Shown in pieces: positions 54,886 through 63,988 of a stretch of 64,000 bases of DNA. Positions within the stretch are counted from its first letter, which is position 1, and each line of letters starts with the position of its first letter. The stretch comes from Bacillota bacterium (lineage in GTDB: Bacteria > Bacillota > Clostridia > Acetivibrionales > Acetivibrionaceae), in the NCBI GenBank assembly GCA_023398495.1, contig JAEWSG010000118.1, positions 16,581-80,580 of the forward strand, given 5' to 3'. A program made the translations under genes and the position numbers. The notes beneath the pieces are model-generated. The model saw only the letters and a list, made by a program, of their open reading frames with translations, was not told the origin of the DNA and ran no database searches.

Positions 54886-57426
54886 TTGCCTTATACACTT
54901 AACGGCATTGGTAGCTGGTATTATGGTAAAAAAAACGAACACACCCGTCAGGGGGTATGTGAATTTTGTGGTAAAAGCACTCAATTAAGATCCTATGACA
55001 CCACAAAATTTTTTGTATTTGTATTTCTTCCCATTCTTCCTTTAGGCGAGAAAAGAGTTATAGACGAGTGTTCATGTTGCAAAAAGCACCGTGTTACAAG
55101 CCTCAAAGAATGGAAAAGCCATCTTAAGGGAACCATTGATGCCCTTCATGCAAATTGGCTTCAAGACCCAAATAACGTTGATGCTGCGGCGGAACTTCTT
55201 CATTCAATTGCCTATTTCAGGGATACGGACAAACTTAATTCAATTTCTCGGGATATTCGAATGCATTGTTCCTATAATGCAGAAATAATGAATGAATTAG
55301 GTTTGGTTCATGCTTTTTTCAATCAGTTTGAAGAAGCAGAAGCAGCCTTTAATGCCTCACTTGCTGTGAAACAAGACAGAAATGTCGAAGAAAATTTAGC
55401 AGAGTCCCTTATGAAAGGTCTGAAGCCCGACAAAGCTAAACCTTACCTAAATCATATAACCCAGGAAAGGCTTGCCGATAAGCTCTATTATGTTTTCCTG
55501 CTTGTTGAATCCTATCAGTATATGGGAGATCACAGATCTGCATTGCAGGTAATTGAGGAATGCGAAAACGCCTTCCCTCAATTAAAAAATGAAAAACCCT
55601 TGCGTACATATCGTAAAAAATTCCAACGCAACTATGATAGTTCCAGAAGTGTCAAGGGCCCTTTAATTTCTGCAAAATCAAAAGACAAAAAACCGCTGGA
55701 GTTATCTTTTATACTTCCAAAAATCATTTTCCCTGCACTGATTATTCTTGGATTAATGATTTATATTGTGAACGCTTTCCTGCTTGGTTTATCAAGAGAA
55801 GTTTACCTGGTAAACGGCTTGGATAAGCCCTATTCGATTGAAGTTAATGGAGATAAAATAGATCTTCAGCCTATGAGCAGACAAACTGTTAAACTATCTG
55901 AAGGCACAACAAAAATAGATATATTGGATCTGAATTCCGAAGAAAAAAACCTGACAGTCAATATCAAAACTCCCTTTTGGACACGACCTGTAAATAAGCC
56001 TATTCTAGTTATTAATCCAGACAAAGTAGCAGTATTTCTTTGGCAGGAAACACAATATACAGTTGAGGAAAAAGATAATACAGATTATAAATCTCCTTAC
56101 CGTTACTATGCAGGACAACACTTTTACAAATTGGATAGTGTGGATTACCTCTTTAAAGAGTTTCCTGAAACTCTAATGATGGAAGAGGGTACTAAAAAGG
56201 TCAAGTCCCAATTCATTCAATTAAACAAGAGTGAATTAACCTCATATTACATAGATATATTAAATACACTTGATTCAGAGCATATTTTATCCTATACAAA
56301 GGCGAGGTTAAACTACGAACCCGATAATGAAATAAACATTTATGCATATTTAAATTATTGTGATAAGGATACTGCTATTTTACACTTAAAGACAAGACTG
56401 GATGAAAGACCTATACTAATCAACTGGCACAGAACTTATCAAAGCTATATGGAAACATATGAACCATCCTATGATTTAGAAGGAGAATATTCTGCTTATC
56501 TGGAAAATGAAAAGGACAACAAAGCTTTGTATTATCTGCTAAGTAGAATTTTAGAAGACCCAGAAGAGGCAGAGAAATTGCTCTTAAAATCAATTGAGGG
56601 CAATGATCCATCTCCTTTTGGCTACTACGGTTTAGCTTATCAAATGCTTTCCAATGGAAACTTTGATCAGGCGTTACTTTATGTACAAAAGGCTGTAGAA
56701 GCTCTACCTGAACAGGAATCTTTTAAATTGGTACTCAATGACGCTATGCTGGCACAAGGAAAGTATGACTCGCTATTAAAGGAAATCAAGTCCAAACAAA
56801 ATTCCTACCCATACGATGGAGAATTGATAGCAGAAGAGGTACGCCTGCATATGGCTAAAAATGATTCTTACAGTGCCCAGAATTCTATTTCCAATTATCT
56901 GATGCTCATTGGGTCAAATAATCAAGAACTTAAAGAGACATGGAGTACTTATTTAAATGGAGTACTTGCTTATTGTAACAACGATGCAGCTAAATACGGT
57001 GCCTCCGTTGAAGGTTTTGAGGAACCCAAACTTGCCTTTGAAGGTGCTTTTATTAACGGAGAGTTTGATAAAGCTTCTCAGATTGCTTCAGATAATGGCT
57101 TTGACGCGTCATACTTTCTCCTGCTTTATTTAGCTCAGGATAATCCTGATCCCGCCTCCAAATATCTAAATCAGGCAATAAATATATATAGAAGCGGAAA
57201 TAAAACCAGTCAATTGTTGGCTGATTACTTTTCAGGAACTAAAAGTATTGTACTAGACGAAGTAAAATCGGTGATAATGCTTCCTGAATCAAAGCGAATC
57301 GTAATGGCAGCCTTAGGTAAACTGAACCCAACATACAAAAAAGAACTTTATGCATTTGCCAAAAAGCTTAACTATGAGAGAGTATTTCCCTATCACTTTA
57401 TCAGCAAAATAGTTGATGATAACTAA
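54886..57426 (+). CDS. Zinc-ribbon, TPR and membrane-helix protein of unknown function
   Basis: 846 residues, TTG start 10 bases after GGAGGTG. An N-terminal zinc ribbon (CEFCGKS...CSCCKK) carries a hydrophobic FFVFVFLPILPLG stretch in between, as in zinc-ribbon domains of Gram-positive membrane proteins. TPR-like helices follow (90-240), a membrane helix near 280-300 (IIFPALIILGLMIYIVNAFLL), a beta segment (REVYLVNGLDKPYSIEVNGDKI), then a large extracellular helical repeat region to the end. I do not know its function. It stands alone between its own promoter and terminator on the plus strand. Confidence 0.75.
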   Translation: MPYTLNGIGSWYYGKKNEHTRQGVCEFCGKSTQLRSYDTTKFFVFVFLPILPLGEKRVIDECSCCKKHRVTSLKEWKSHLKGTIDALHANWLQDPNNVDAAAELLHSIAYFRDTDKLNSISRDIRMHCSYNAEIMNELGLVHAFFNQFEEAEAAFNASLAVKQDRNVEENLAESLMKGLKPDKAKPYLNHITQERLADKLYYVFLLVESYQYMGDHRSALQVIEECENAFPQLKNEKPLRTYRKKFQRNYDSSRSVKGPLISAKSKDKKPLELSFILPKIIFPALIILGLMIYIVNAFLLGLSREVYLVNGLDKPYSIEVNGDKIDLQPMSRQTVKLSEGTTKIDILDLNSEEKNLTVNIKTPFWTRPVNKPILVINPDKVAVFLWQETQYTVEEKDNTDYKSPYRYYAGQHFYKLDSVDYLFKEFPETLMMEEGTKKVKSQFIQLNKSELTSYYIDILNTLDSEHILSYTKARLNYEPDNEINIYAYLNYCDKDTAILHLKTRLDERPILINWHRTYQSYMETYEPSYDLEGEYSAYLENEKDNKALYYLLSRILEDPEEAEKLLLKSIEGNDPSPFGYYGLAYQMLSNGNFDQALLYVQKAVEALPEQESFKLVLNDAMLAQGKYDSLLKEIKSKQNSYPYDGELIAEEVRLHMAKNDSYSAQNSISNYLMLIGSNNQELKETWSTYLNGVLAYCNNDAAKYGASVEGFEEPKLAFEGAFINGEFDKASQIASDNGFDASYFLLLYLAQDNPDPASKYLNQAINIYRSGNKTSQLLADYFSGTKSIVLDEVKSVIMLPESKRIVMAALGKLNPTYKKELYAFAKKLNYERVFPYHFISKIVDDN

Positions 57427-57440
57427 TCGTTTTATATTAT

Positions 57441-57479
57441 GGGGCTTATAACGAAATTCATCGCTATAAGCCCCTTTTT
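57441..57479 (+). terminator. Terminator of the zinc-ribbon/TPR gene
   Basis: GGGGCTTATA pairs perfectly with TATAAGCCCC around a loop, followed by TTTTTA. Confidence 0.92.
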
Positions 57480-57553
57480 AATGCCTTAGAAAGTGCATTT
57501 CTTTCTAATTCTTTTTAAGATTTCTAATTGCTAATTTTCAATAATGTAAAATG

Positions 57554-57745
57554 CTATCTTATGTTAAAAGATAAAATAATGATAAATACGCCTAAAATTA
57601 TGTAAAACACTCTTGCCCCTGTTCTTCCGAACAAGGAAACGAACATCCTCGCCTTACGGTTTTCAAAATACCAATCCCAATTAAATATGGATGCCACTAT
57701 AGAAAACAGACCCATTCCAAATATCAAGAAAAAATACCACCCCAT
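57554..57745 (-). CDS. Imm17-like small two-helix membrane protein
   Basis: 63 residues from ATG 57745, preceded by AAGGAGAGG. Two membrane helices (WYFFLIFGMGLFSIVASIF and ARVFYIILGVFIIILSF) joined by a basic loop with the GRTGARVFYIILG motif seen in the immunity-protein-17 family. Such proteins protect against polymorphic toxins in some genomes but are also widespread without a toxin. No toxin gene adjoins it here. Confidence 0.7.
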   Translation of the reverse strand: MGWYFFLIFGMGLFSIVASIFNWDWYFENRKARMFVSLFGRTGARVFYIILGVFIIILSFNIR

Positions 57746-57970
57746 AATTCCTCTCCTTCTCATAAAAAATCAACTCTTTACTTCCATCAAGCTTTATTAT
57801 CGATGAAACCTTTATATTACCATTTTAAATCACAAGCTCACTTATTTCAACATTTTCTTAATACTCCATTCTTTTAGAAAGAGTATCCCCCATATATAAC
57901 GGCAATTTTAGGTTCTGTAACAGTGCCAGATTGTTTTTTATTAAATAATTGAATGCATAAAATTAAAATA

Positions 57971-57999
57971 TTTTCAATATTCACTAATAATAGTATAAT
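57971..57999 (+). promoter_or_regulatory. Sigma-A promoter for the MORN/beta-helix gene
   Basis: TTTTCA (57971-57976), 17-base spacer, TATAAT (57994-57999); start near 58006 and a GGGGAGG ribosome site at 58020-58026. Confidence 0.75.
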
Positions 58000-58031
58000 T
58001 AAAGCTATATAAAATACTTGGGGAGGATTAT

Positions 58032-60014
58032 ATGAGATTCAAACTATTTGTGGCAGTGCTGTTTGGAGTTATGTGTATGACTATTACAGGATCACTGATA
58101 TTTGCAGCAACTCCAAAGGTCTATATCGGTAATGAAGAAGTGGCATTTGATGTTTACCCTGTAATTGAAAACGGAAGGACTCTTGTCCCTTTAAGAGCGA
58201 TTTTCGAGAAACTTGGGGCAACTGTCAAATGGGATGCAAAAACAGCAACAATAACAGCTGTAAGAGAAGATACGGAATTGATAATGAAGATTGGCAGCAG
58301 AACAGCTACTAAAAACGGAATCACTATTGAACTGGAAGTACCCGCCAAAATAGTAGATTCCAGAACACTTGTGCCGCTAAGATTTGTCAGTGAATCCTTT
58401 GGTGCTGCTGTTTACTGGGACTCTTCCGATTCGAGCATATTAATAAGTCTTACAGAACCTACATACAAGGGTGAAAGGGACGAATACCAAGCAATAAATG
58501 GTTCCGGTATATGTCTTTGGCCTGATGGCACCAGATATAAAGGAGAATGGTCATATAATCAGATGGATGGTAAAGGTGTTGTATACTACTCAAATGGTGA
58601 AACTTATGAAGGCCATATGAAATACAACCAATTAGACGGTATCGGTAAGTTCACGTGGAACACTGGTGACGTGTATATAGGTGAATGGTCTGAAAATTAT
58701 AGAAGTGGTTTTGGTATGTATTATAATGACGACTCATATAAGATAGTATCCAATTTTAGTTACAATGAAATGGAAGGTCCTTCATATGCTACTTCAAATG
58801 ATGATGTTATCAAACTAATGATTCCCAATACCTGGTACTTCAACCCTGATAATGAAGATGATGTTTTATCACTCTACATTGAAGAGGGGGCAGAGCTTAG
58901 AGTTAAGAACCCACAGGCTGGCAAAGACTATAGCAGTCATTCCATGGAAGAGATATACAAATCTTTTATGGATTATTATCAAATTGACGAAAGCGAAGTA
59001 AGTGCAAAGGATTCAAAAAGCTACAACATAGATGGCTGCGAGGCTTTGGGATTCACTCATAAGTCCAAAAATGGAGAAGTTCTGAAAGTGGTCCTTATTA
59101 AGGCAGGCAAAAAGTATTATTCTGTTACCTTATTTTTTGAAAACTCACTAATGGCCTCTATTTATAAATCTGATTCGGACTTAATAATGAATAATATAAA
59201 CGTAAATCTTGGATATAAGGAAATAACAGTATCGAATGTTCAGGAATTGCTTGATTCCATAGGCTCAAACAGAAAGATAATTTTAAAACCGGGAAGGTAT
59301 AACTTATCTGAATATCAGGACTATGATGTTTCGGATAACCCACATATCAAATGGTTTGATACATTTGACGGTAAAGAGCTTATACTATATGACATAAACA
59401 ATCTTACAATAGAAAGCAAGGATTATAGGGACACAGAAATCAGCATTGAATCTTCCTATTCAGATGTTCTAAGTTTTAAGTTATCAAAAGGAATTACCCT
59501 TAACAATACTACCTTCGGTCACTATCCTGACAAAGGTCATTGTGCCGGAGATGTTATTTCATTTGATTATTGTTCCGACATCAATATAAAAAATTGTGAC
59601 TTATATGGCTGTGGAACTTACGGTATTTCAGCATGCGATGTTAATAATATGGTAATGAGTGCTTCCATAATCAGAGAATGTTCCTACGGAATCATGAACT
59701 TAAGATATTGTAATAATATCTCTTTCGAAAACAACCTCTTTAAAGATAATGAAGATTTATCGATGGTTTTGATGTCAAGATGTGAAGGTATTTCATTTAA
59801 TTCCTGCAACTTTGACAACAATAAGTCTACGAGCACCTATTCATCCAGTATGTTTGAACTGGAACGTTGCAATAAGATCTATGTAAATGATAGTAATTTT
59901 ATAAATAATGACTTAAAATATCTTGAGAATAACAATTCAGAAATTGTATTTAGTGGATGTAGTTTCAAGGACAACACTTTTTCGACTACAGAGAGTACAA
60001 TTAAACCCAGGTAG
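58032..60014 (+). CDS. Secreted CuAO-N, MORN-repeat and beta-helix protein
   Basis: 660 residues. Signal peptide (1-26); CuAO-N-like domain (28-150; RTLVPLRAIFEKLGATVKWD and RTLVPLRFVSESFGAAVYWD, a clear internal duplication); four MORN repeats (158-255; GTRYKGEWSYNQMDGKGVVYY and similar); an alpha/beta linker domain (260-395); and a right-handed parallel beta-helix (about 405-655) of short Asn/Asp-rich rungs such as NISFENNLFKDN. Beta-helices often bind or cleave polysaccharide, but I see no catalytic signature. The combination is unusual. Single gene. Confidence 0.82.
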   Translation: MRFKLFVAVLFGVMCMTITGSLIFAATPKVYIGNEEVAFDVYPVIENGRTLVPLRAIFEKLGATVKWDAKTATITAVREDTELIMKIGSRTATKNGITIELEVPAKIVDSRTLVPLRFVSESFGAAVYWDSSDSSILISLTEPTYKGERDEYQAINGSGICLWPDGTRYKGEWSYNQMDGKGVVYYSNGETYEGHMKYNQLDGIGKFTWNTGDVYIGEWSENYRSGFGMYYNDDSYKIVSNFSYNEMEGPSYATSNDDVIKLMIPNTWYFNPDNEDDVLSLYIEEGAELRVKNPQAGKDYSSHSMEEIYKSFMDYYQIDESEVSAKDSKSYNIDGCEALGFTHKSKNGEVLKVVLIKAGKKYYSVTLFFENSLMASIYKSDSDLIMNNINVNLGYKEITVSNVQELLDSIGSNRKIILKPGRYNLSEYQDYDVSDNPHIKWFDTFDGKELILYDINNLTIESKDYRDTEISIESSYSDVLSFKLSKGITLNNTTFGHYPDKGHCAGDVISFDYCSDINIKNCDLYGCGTYGISACDVNNMVMSASIIRECSYGIMNLRYCNNISFENNLFKDNEDLSMVLMSRCEGISFNSCNFDNNKSTSTYSSSMFELERCNKIYVNDSNFINNDLKYLENNNSEIVFSGCSFKDNTFSTTESTIKPR

Positions 60015-60017
60015 GCA

Positions 60018-60054
60018 AAATACCGGAAGGCTTGTTAATAACCTTCCGGTATTT
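60018..60054. terminator. Bidirectional terminator between convergent genes
   Basis: AAATACCGGAAGG pairs perfectly with CCTTCCGGTATTT. It serves the beta-helix gene (plus) and the toxin gene (minus). A TCCGGATGCATCCGGA palindrome lies just beyond. Confidence 0.8.
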
Positions 60055-60097
60055 ATGTCCGGATGCATCCGGAATAACCATCCGGACACAAAGTATA

Positions 60098-60421
60098 TTA
60101 TCTGATATATTTAGCATAGTCTTGACCACCGTAAAAAATTCGAACAATATTAACGATTTTCAACTGCTCAACTACAGAATAGACCACTACATAGCTTTTG
60201 ACAACAAGCTTTCTATAACCAAGCTCAAGCATTGGTGTATCCTCACACTTCATGCCTATAAAAGGCTGCTCTTTCAGCATATATATTTTTCTCTCGATTT
60301 CTAACATTAAATCTGATGCTGCTTTTGCGGCAGACAATGTGACTGATATATATTCATATAGATTATCTAAATCCTTTGCAGCCTCCTGTGAAAATTTCAG
60401 CTTATAGATTGTTATATCCAT
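60098..60421 (-). CDS. RelE/ParE-family toxin
   Basis: 107 residues: YKLKFSQEAAKDLDNLYEYI start, LKEQPFIGMKC loop and YRKLVVKSYVVVYSVVEQLKIVNIVRIFYGGQDY, the family pattern with catalytic-region Arg/Tyr residues. RelE toxins cut mRNA at the ribosome; ParE toxins block gyrase; this branch cannot be told apart by eye. It overlaps the antitoxin gene by 20 bases, and is co-translated with it. Confidence 0.9.
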   Translation of the reverse strand: MDITIYKLKFSQEAAKDLDNLYEYISVTLSAAKAASDLMLEIERKIYMLKEQPFIGMKCEDTPMLELGYRKLVVKSYVVVYSVVEQLKIVNIVRIFYGGQDYAKYIR

Positions 60422-60671
60422 ACTTTCTCCTCATTTTTGCAAAAACTTCATCTCCATCAATAACCTCGCCGTTTTCAATCTGACGATGTCCAATAAGTAG
60501 TTTTTTGTATATGTCTACAAGGGCAAGACTTTTTTCGTAGGTTTCATTGCTCATTACTACCATATCCCCGTAACCATTTTTTGTGATAAAAATAGGCTCC
60601 GATGAATTGTGACAAAGCTCAGAAATTTCAGTAGTATTCCTCAAATCGGTAATTGGTCTAATTTGTGGCAT
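60402..60671 (-). CDS. Phd/YefM-family antitoxin
   Basis: 89 residues from ATG 60671, with AAAAGGAG nine bases upstream (the start at 60680 lies too near the site). MPQIRPITDLRNTTEISELCHNSSEPIFITKNGYGDMVVMS is the Phd/YefM DNA-binding fold; the C-terminal helix should wrap the toxin. It binds its own operator, for which a palindrome lies at 60713-60733. Confidence 0.92.
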   Translation of the reverse strand: MPQIRPITDLRNTTEISELCHNSSEPIFITKNGYGDMVVMSNETYEKSLALVDIYKKLLIGHRQIENGEVIDGDEVFAKMRRKYGYNNL

Positions 60672-60712
60672 AATAAACACTCCTTTTTAATAACAGATCA
60701 AAGCTATTATGT

Positions 60713-60733
60713 CATAATTATAGCATAATTATG
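60713..60733. promoter_or_regulatory. Palindromic operator at the toxin-antitoxin promoter
   Basis: CATAATTAT, AGC, ATAATTATG: a perfect 9-bp inverted repeat with a 3-base centre. It overlaps a minus-strand TATAAT (60717-60722), so the antitoxin complex could repress directly. Confidence 0.65.
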
Positions 60734-60743
60734 TGTAAGATTC

Positions 60744-60860
60744 TATATTGAACGCGATAAAGATTTTACATTGCACTTCAATTTCCTTGATTTATTATCG
60801 TGAAAATCCAATTTGTCCGTCTAAACATGAGCCATTTTTGGATGTAATCATCACGATTCT
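60744..60860 (+). repeat. Dispersed intergenic repeat, family A, copy 6
   Basis: TATATTGAACGCGATAAAG, ATTGCACTTCAATTTCC and TTGATTTATTATCGTGAAAAT match copies 4 and 5; the right hairpin part is longer (TAATCATCACGATT). Confidence 0.87.
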
Positions 60861-60901
60861 ATTAGCAAAGCAATTTTATGATCTATTAATTAGCATTTTA
60901 A

Positions 60902-63619
60902 CTACTCAACCCTAATTCTCACAGGCCTTGTATATATATCATAGATATCCCCGTCCCTGTCTGAGAGTTTTGCTGTATAACGAAGCATTACATAAGCCGT
61001 ACCAGCTTTTTTTGAAATAATCCTGTTACCGTTCACTCCAATAACATCCCCTCCGCTAATTACCACAATGTCGGGTTCAACAGCTTTGACATCTCCACGG
61101 TACGTTCTGATATCAGCTTCAAGTGTTGCTGTTACTCCGCACTTCATATACATACTACCCTGTTTGGGAATAATTTCTGCTGCCCAGTCAGAAAACACCT
61201 GCGGACAATCCGTTGTCATGCCGCATACGCCCATTTTAAAGTACTTAATAATTGTATCTCTGTCGGTAAATCCCCAAACCCATACATTCATACCTCTATG
61301 GCGTGCAGCTTCAATAAAATTTCTGTCAACAGCATTGTAATCAGTCATAATGCTTGAGTTTAGTGTTTGAACCTGCCACAAAACATAGCGGAGTGACCAA
61401 TATGTATTAAATTTAAAATCGTATCCGCTACGGACATAACCAAGAGACATTTGGGGTATTTGATTATGTGCTCTTTTCAGTTGCTCAGCATATGGCGAAA
61501 TAGTCACCAGTTGTTCATCAACCACTGCTTTTTTTGAATACTCAACAAAGCGATCAACCACTGCCGGGTTAGTATCTTTAATATCTGCAAAAATCACCTG
61601 GTTTTTCCCTTTAAATTTCTCAAAATACTGGTTAAGTGTTGGTATTCTTGCCAGAGGATATTTTGCAGGAAACTGTTTGTTTGCCAGATACTTGCCCAAT
61701 TCCTCCAGTGTTTTGTCCTCAACTCTGCCTGAACCGTTGGTGGTACGGTTAATTGTAGAATCATGCATGACTATTAGATGTTGTTTACCATCCATTCCAC
61801 GCTTTGTAAGCCTTACATCATTTTCAACCATATCAGCTCCTAGTTGAAATGCAAGTTCACTACCTTCTATTGTATTTTCAGGTGCAAGATCCGGTGCACC
61901 CCTGTGGCCAATTGAAAACGGCTTTCTGATAATGGTTGTGTTATGGTTGTATAAGGCTAACGCCTTTGTCGCCATTTCTGGTACATTAGTTACAATACCG
62001 TTGGCTCCTGCCGTAATCATTCTGTGAATTGTAACAAGCTGTTGTTCTGAATCCTCAACGTTTACAGGTTCTTTTGTCCAGACAGTAATTAACCTCTGCT
62101 GAAGATACTGTATATTGCTTTTTGAGGCAGCTTCTGATGGGATTATTGCAATCCTTGCTAAATTGCGGTTTGTGACATTTCTTATATTCATCAGTTCACT
62201 TGCATCTGCATTTTGGGTGACATTTTCAAATTCAACAATTCCCCTTATGAATAAATAGTTTTCTCTCGCAAGTTTAACTACATCCGGCGACTTTGAAACA
62301 ATAAAAGCATCCTCTATTGAATTGCCCTTTAAATATTCGGTTATTTCCATTGCTGAAACAGGGTCATTTACTCTGAATGCAGGTATTATTTTTGTTTTCA
62401 TCGCTTCATACATGGCTTTTACATTTCCAATTACATTTTCAGGACCCTCTCCTAAAACCTCAAGTTTTTTGTTAATGGTAAGAATAGCTGTTGCAACTTG
62501 TCCTTTGGATATTAAATCTTCAAACTGCTTTTGATTTTTTATCTCTGTAACAATTGACGGTGACATGGCAATTTTGGTATTGGCTTCCTGAACCCTGGAG
62601 TAATTCTCTTCAGGCCTTTTCACTGTAGTTAAAGGTGTTTCTAATAAAGTGATTTTAACATTGTCAATTTTCATTACACATCCATTGGCCTGAAACCCTA
62701 TTCCACCTGTCCGGTAACTTCCCTCCACATTTACATCAATCAACTGCAAATTATTAATCCATTCCTGTATCCTGTTGTCATAAGCCTTGACCTTGTAGCG
62801 ATACATTTTGGTATCCTTTATTTCTTCATAGTAAAAGTCCCTTTGTAGCACATTCCAAGCATTTGAAGAATTACGTTCAGCAAACTCTACTCCATTAAGC
62901 AAGGTTGCATTTTTCCTTACGGCCATCTGGTAATATGGATAGTTACCGTTTTGTATCCTGAACATTATTGAGTTCCATCTCAAATTATCATTTGAGGCCT
63001 TGCAGGTTACATCGGCTTCAATCATATAATTACCAAATTTATTTAAATAATCAGGCAGCAGAATCCTTACAGGATTATCGGGTTTTGATCTGGCATCAAT
63101 TTCAAACGCACCTTTTTTCACCCCTGACTTGGAAGGGCTTATTCCTTCAAGCCTTGTCCAGCCTTTGGGCATAATTCCATCAGGTAAGCCCTCAAACTGC
63201 TCTTCATACAATATATAACTGTCGGTTACATTTTCTTTTGATAATAATAGCAGTGTGGCAGAAACCCCATCTACTGTAACTGTTGCAGTAGTTGTTCCCG
63301 CCTTAAGTATCTTTACCTCACCATTCTCGTACCGTGCAATATCAGTATTGTCAAAAGACCATTGGCACTGTTTGCCGGTTATTTCGCTGCTTGTAAAATT
63401 TCTGAGCCGGACACTAAAACTTATGTTTTCTGTGTTTAATTCACCCTTTAAACCCAGTATGTATCCTTGCTTATGTGAAATCGAAATAATTTCAGACGAC
63501 AAATCAGATGACCCCACTTGAACAATTGTGCTCTCGGTTTCCTGCTGTCCAAAAGTATATACTACAGAATTGCATAACATTAATAAAACCAACAGAGTAA
63601 TGGTGATAATTTTCTTCAT
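60902..63619 (-). CDS. Large secreted glycerophosphodiester phosphodiesterase with a degenerate second GDPD-like domain
   Basis: 905 residues. Signal peptide (1-24); Big-like domain (35-115); a laminin/LamG-like beta domain (130-335); a GDPD-like TIM-barrel region without active residues (about 350-570); and a complete GDPD domain (575-815) with GHRGAPDLAPENT, DMVENDVRLTKRG and VMHDSTINRTTNGSG giving the His-Arg, Glu-Asp and His residues. The end is a beta domain with VISGGDVIGVNGNRI. GDPD enzymes cleave glycerophosphodiesters from lipids or teichoic acid. Ribosome site GAGGTGA. Single gene. Confidence 0.9.
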   Translation of the reverse strand: MKKIITITLLVLLMLCNSVVYTFGQQETESTIVQVGSSDLSSEIISISHKQGYILGLKGELNTENISFSVRLRNFTSSEITGKQCQWSFDNTDIARYENGEVKILKAGTTTATVTVDGVSATLLLLSKENVTDSYILYEEQFEGLPDGIMPKGWTRLEGISPSKSGVKKGAFEIDARSKPDNPVRILLPDYLNKFGNYMIEADVTCKASNDNLRWNSIMFRIQNGNYPYYQMAVRKNATLLNGVEFAERNSSNAWNVLQRDFYYEEIKDTKMYRYKVKAYDNRIQEWINNLQLIDVNVEGSYRTGGIGFQANGCVMKIDNVKITLLETPLTTVKRPEENYSRVQEANTKIAMSPSIVTEIKNQKQFEDLISKGQVATAILTINKKLEVLGEGPENVIGNVKAMYEAMKTKIIPAFRVNDPVSAMEITEYLKGNSIEDAFIVSKSPDVVKLARENYLFIRGIVEFENVTQNADASELMNIRNVTNRNLARIAIIPSEAASKSNIQYLQQRLITVWTKEPVNVEDSEQQLVTIHRMITAGANGIVTNVPEMATKALALYNHNTTIIRKPFSIGHRGAPDLAPENTIEGSELAFQLGADMVENDVRLTKRGMDGKQHLIVMHDSTINRTTNGSGRVEDKTLEELGKYLANKQFPAKYPLARIPTLNQYFEKFKGKNQVIFADIKDTNPAVVDRFVEYSKKAVVDEQLVTISPYAEQLKRAHNQIPQMSLGYVRSGYDFKFNTYWSLRYVLWQVQTLNSSIMTDYNAVDRNFIEAARHRGMNVWVWGFTDRDTIIKYFKMGVCGMTTDCPQVFSDWAAEIIPKQGSMYMKCGVTATLEADIRTYRGDVKAVEPDIVVISGGDVIGVNGNRIISKKAGTAYVMLRYTAKLSDRDGDIYDIYTRPVRIRVE

Positions 63620-63949
63620 TGGATATTCACCTCATATAGAACGGATTTGTAAACAGATTTAATACAGTTGTACCGATTATAATTCCAAAAATACAAAAAG
63701 AACACCGCAATTACCTCATATCAAGTAATAAAGTGCCTACTCCATTTCTTCCAACTTTATTGAATGGAACAAAAATGTAGACACCCAAGTTTTGCCTGAT
63801 TATACTACAATGTACTTAATATTATACATAATGTGCAAATTATTGTAAATATATTTTTGAATTATTGGGTGAGTATTTTAATAGTGCACCATATTATGGA
63901 AAGGACATTGCGTAGAGGCTATAGAGAATGTAAACGAAGCGAAGGAAAA

Positions 63950-63988
63950 GTCGAATCACTTTTCTTCGCGAAGCGAGTTTGATTCGAC
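63950..63988. repeat. GC-rich inverted repeat at the window end
   Basis: GTCGAATCA (63950-63958) is the reverse complement of TGATTCGAC (63980-63988), enclosing the palindrome CTTCGCGAAG. CGAAGCGA words recur around it (63934-63999). Base composition differs sharply from the AT-rich gap 63620-63900, in which I see nothing else apart from a weak TATAAT for the GDPD gene. It may be the edge of a repeat or another element that continues past the window. Confidence 0.6.
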
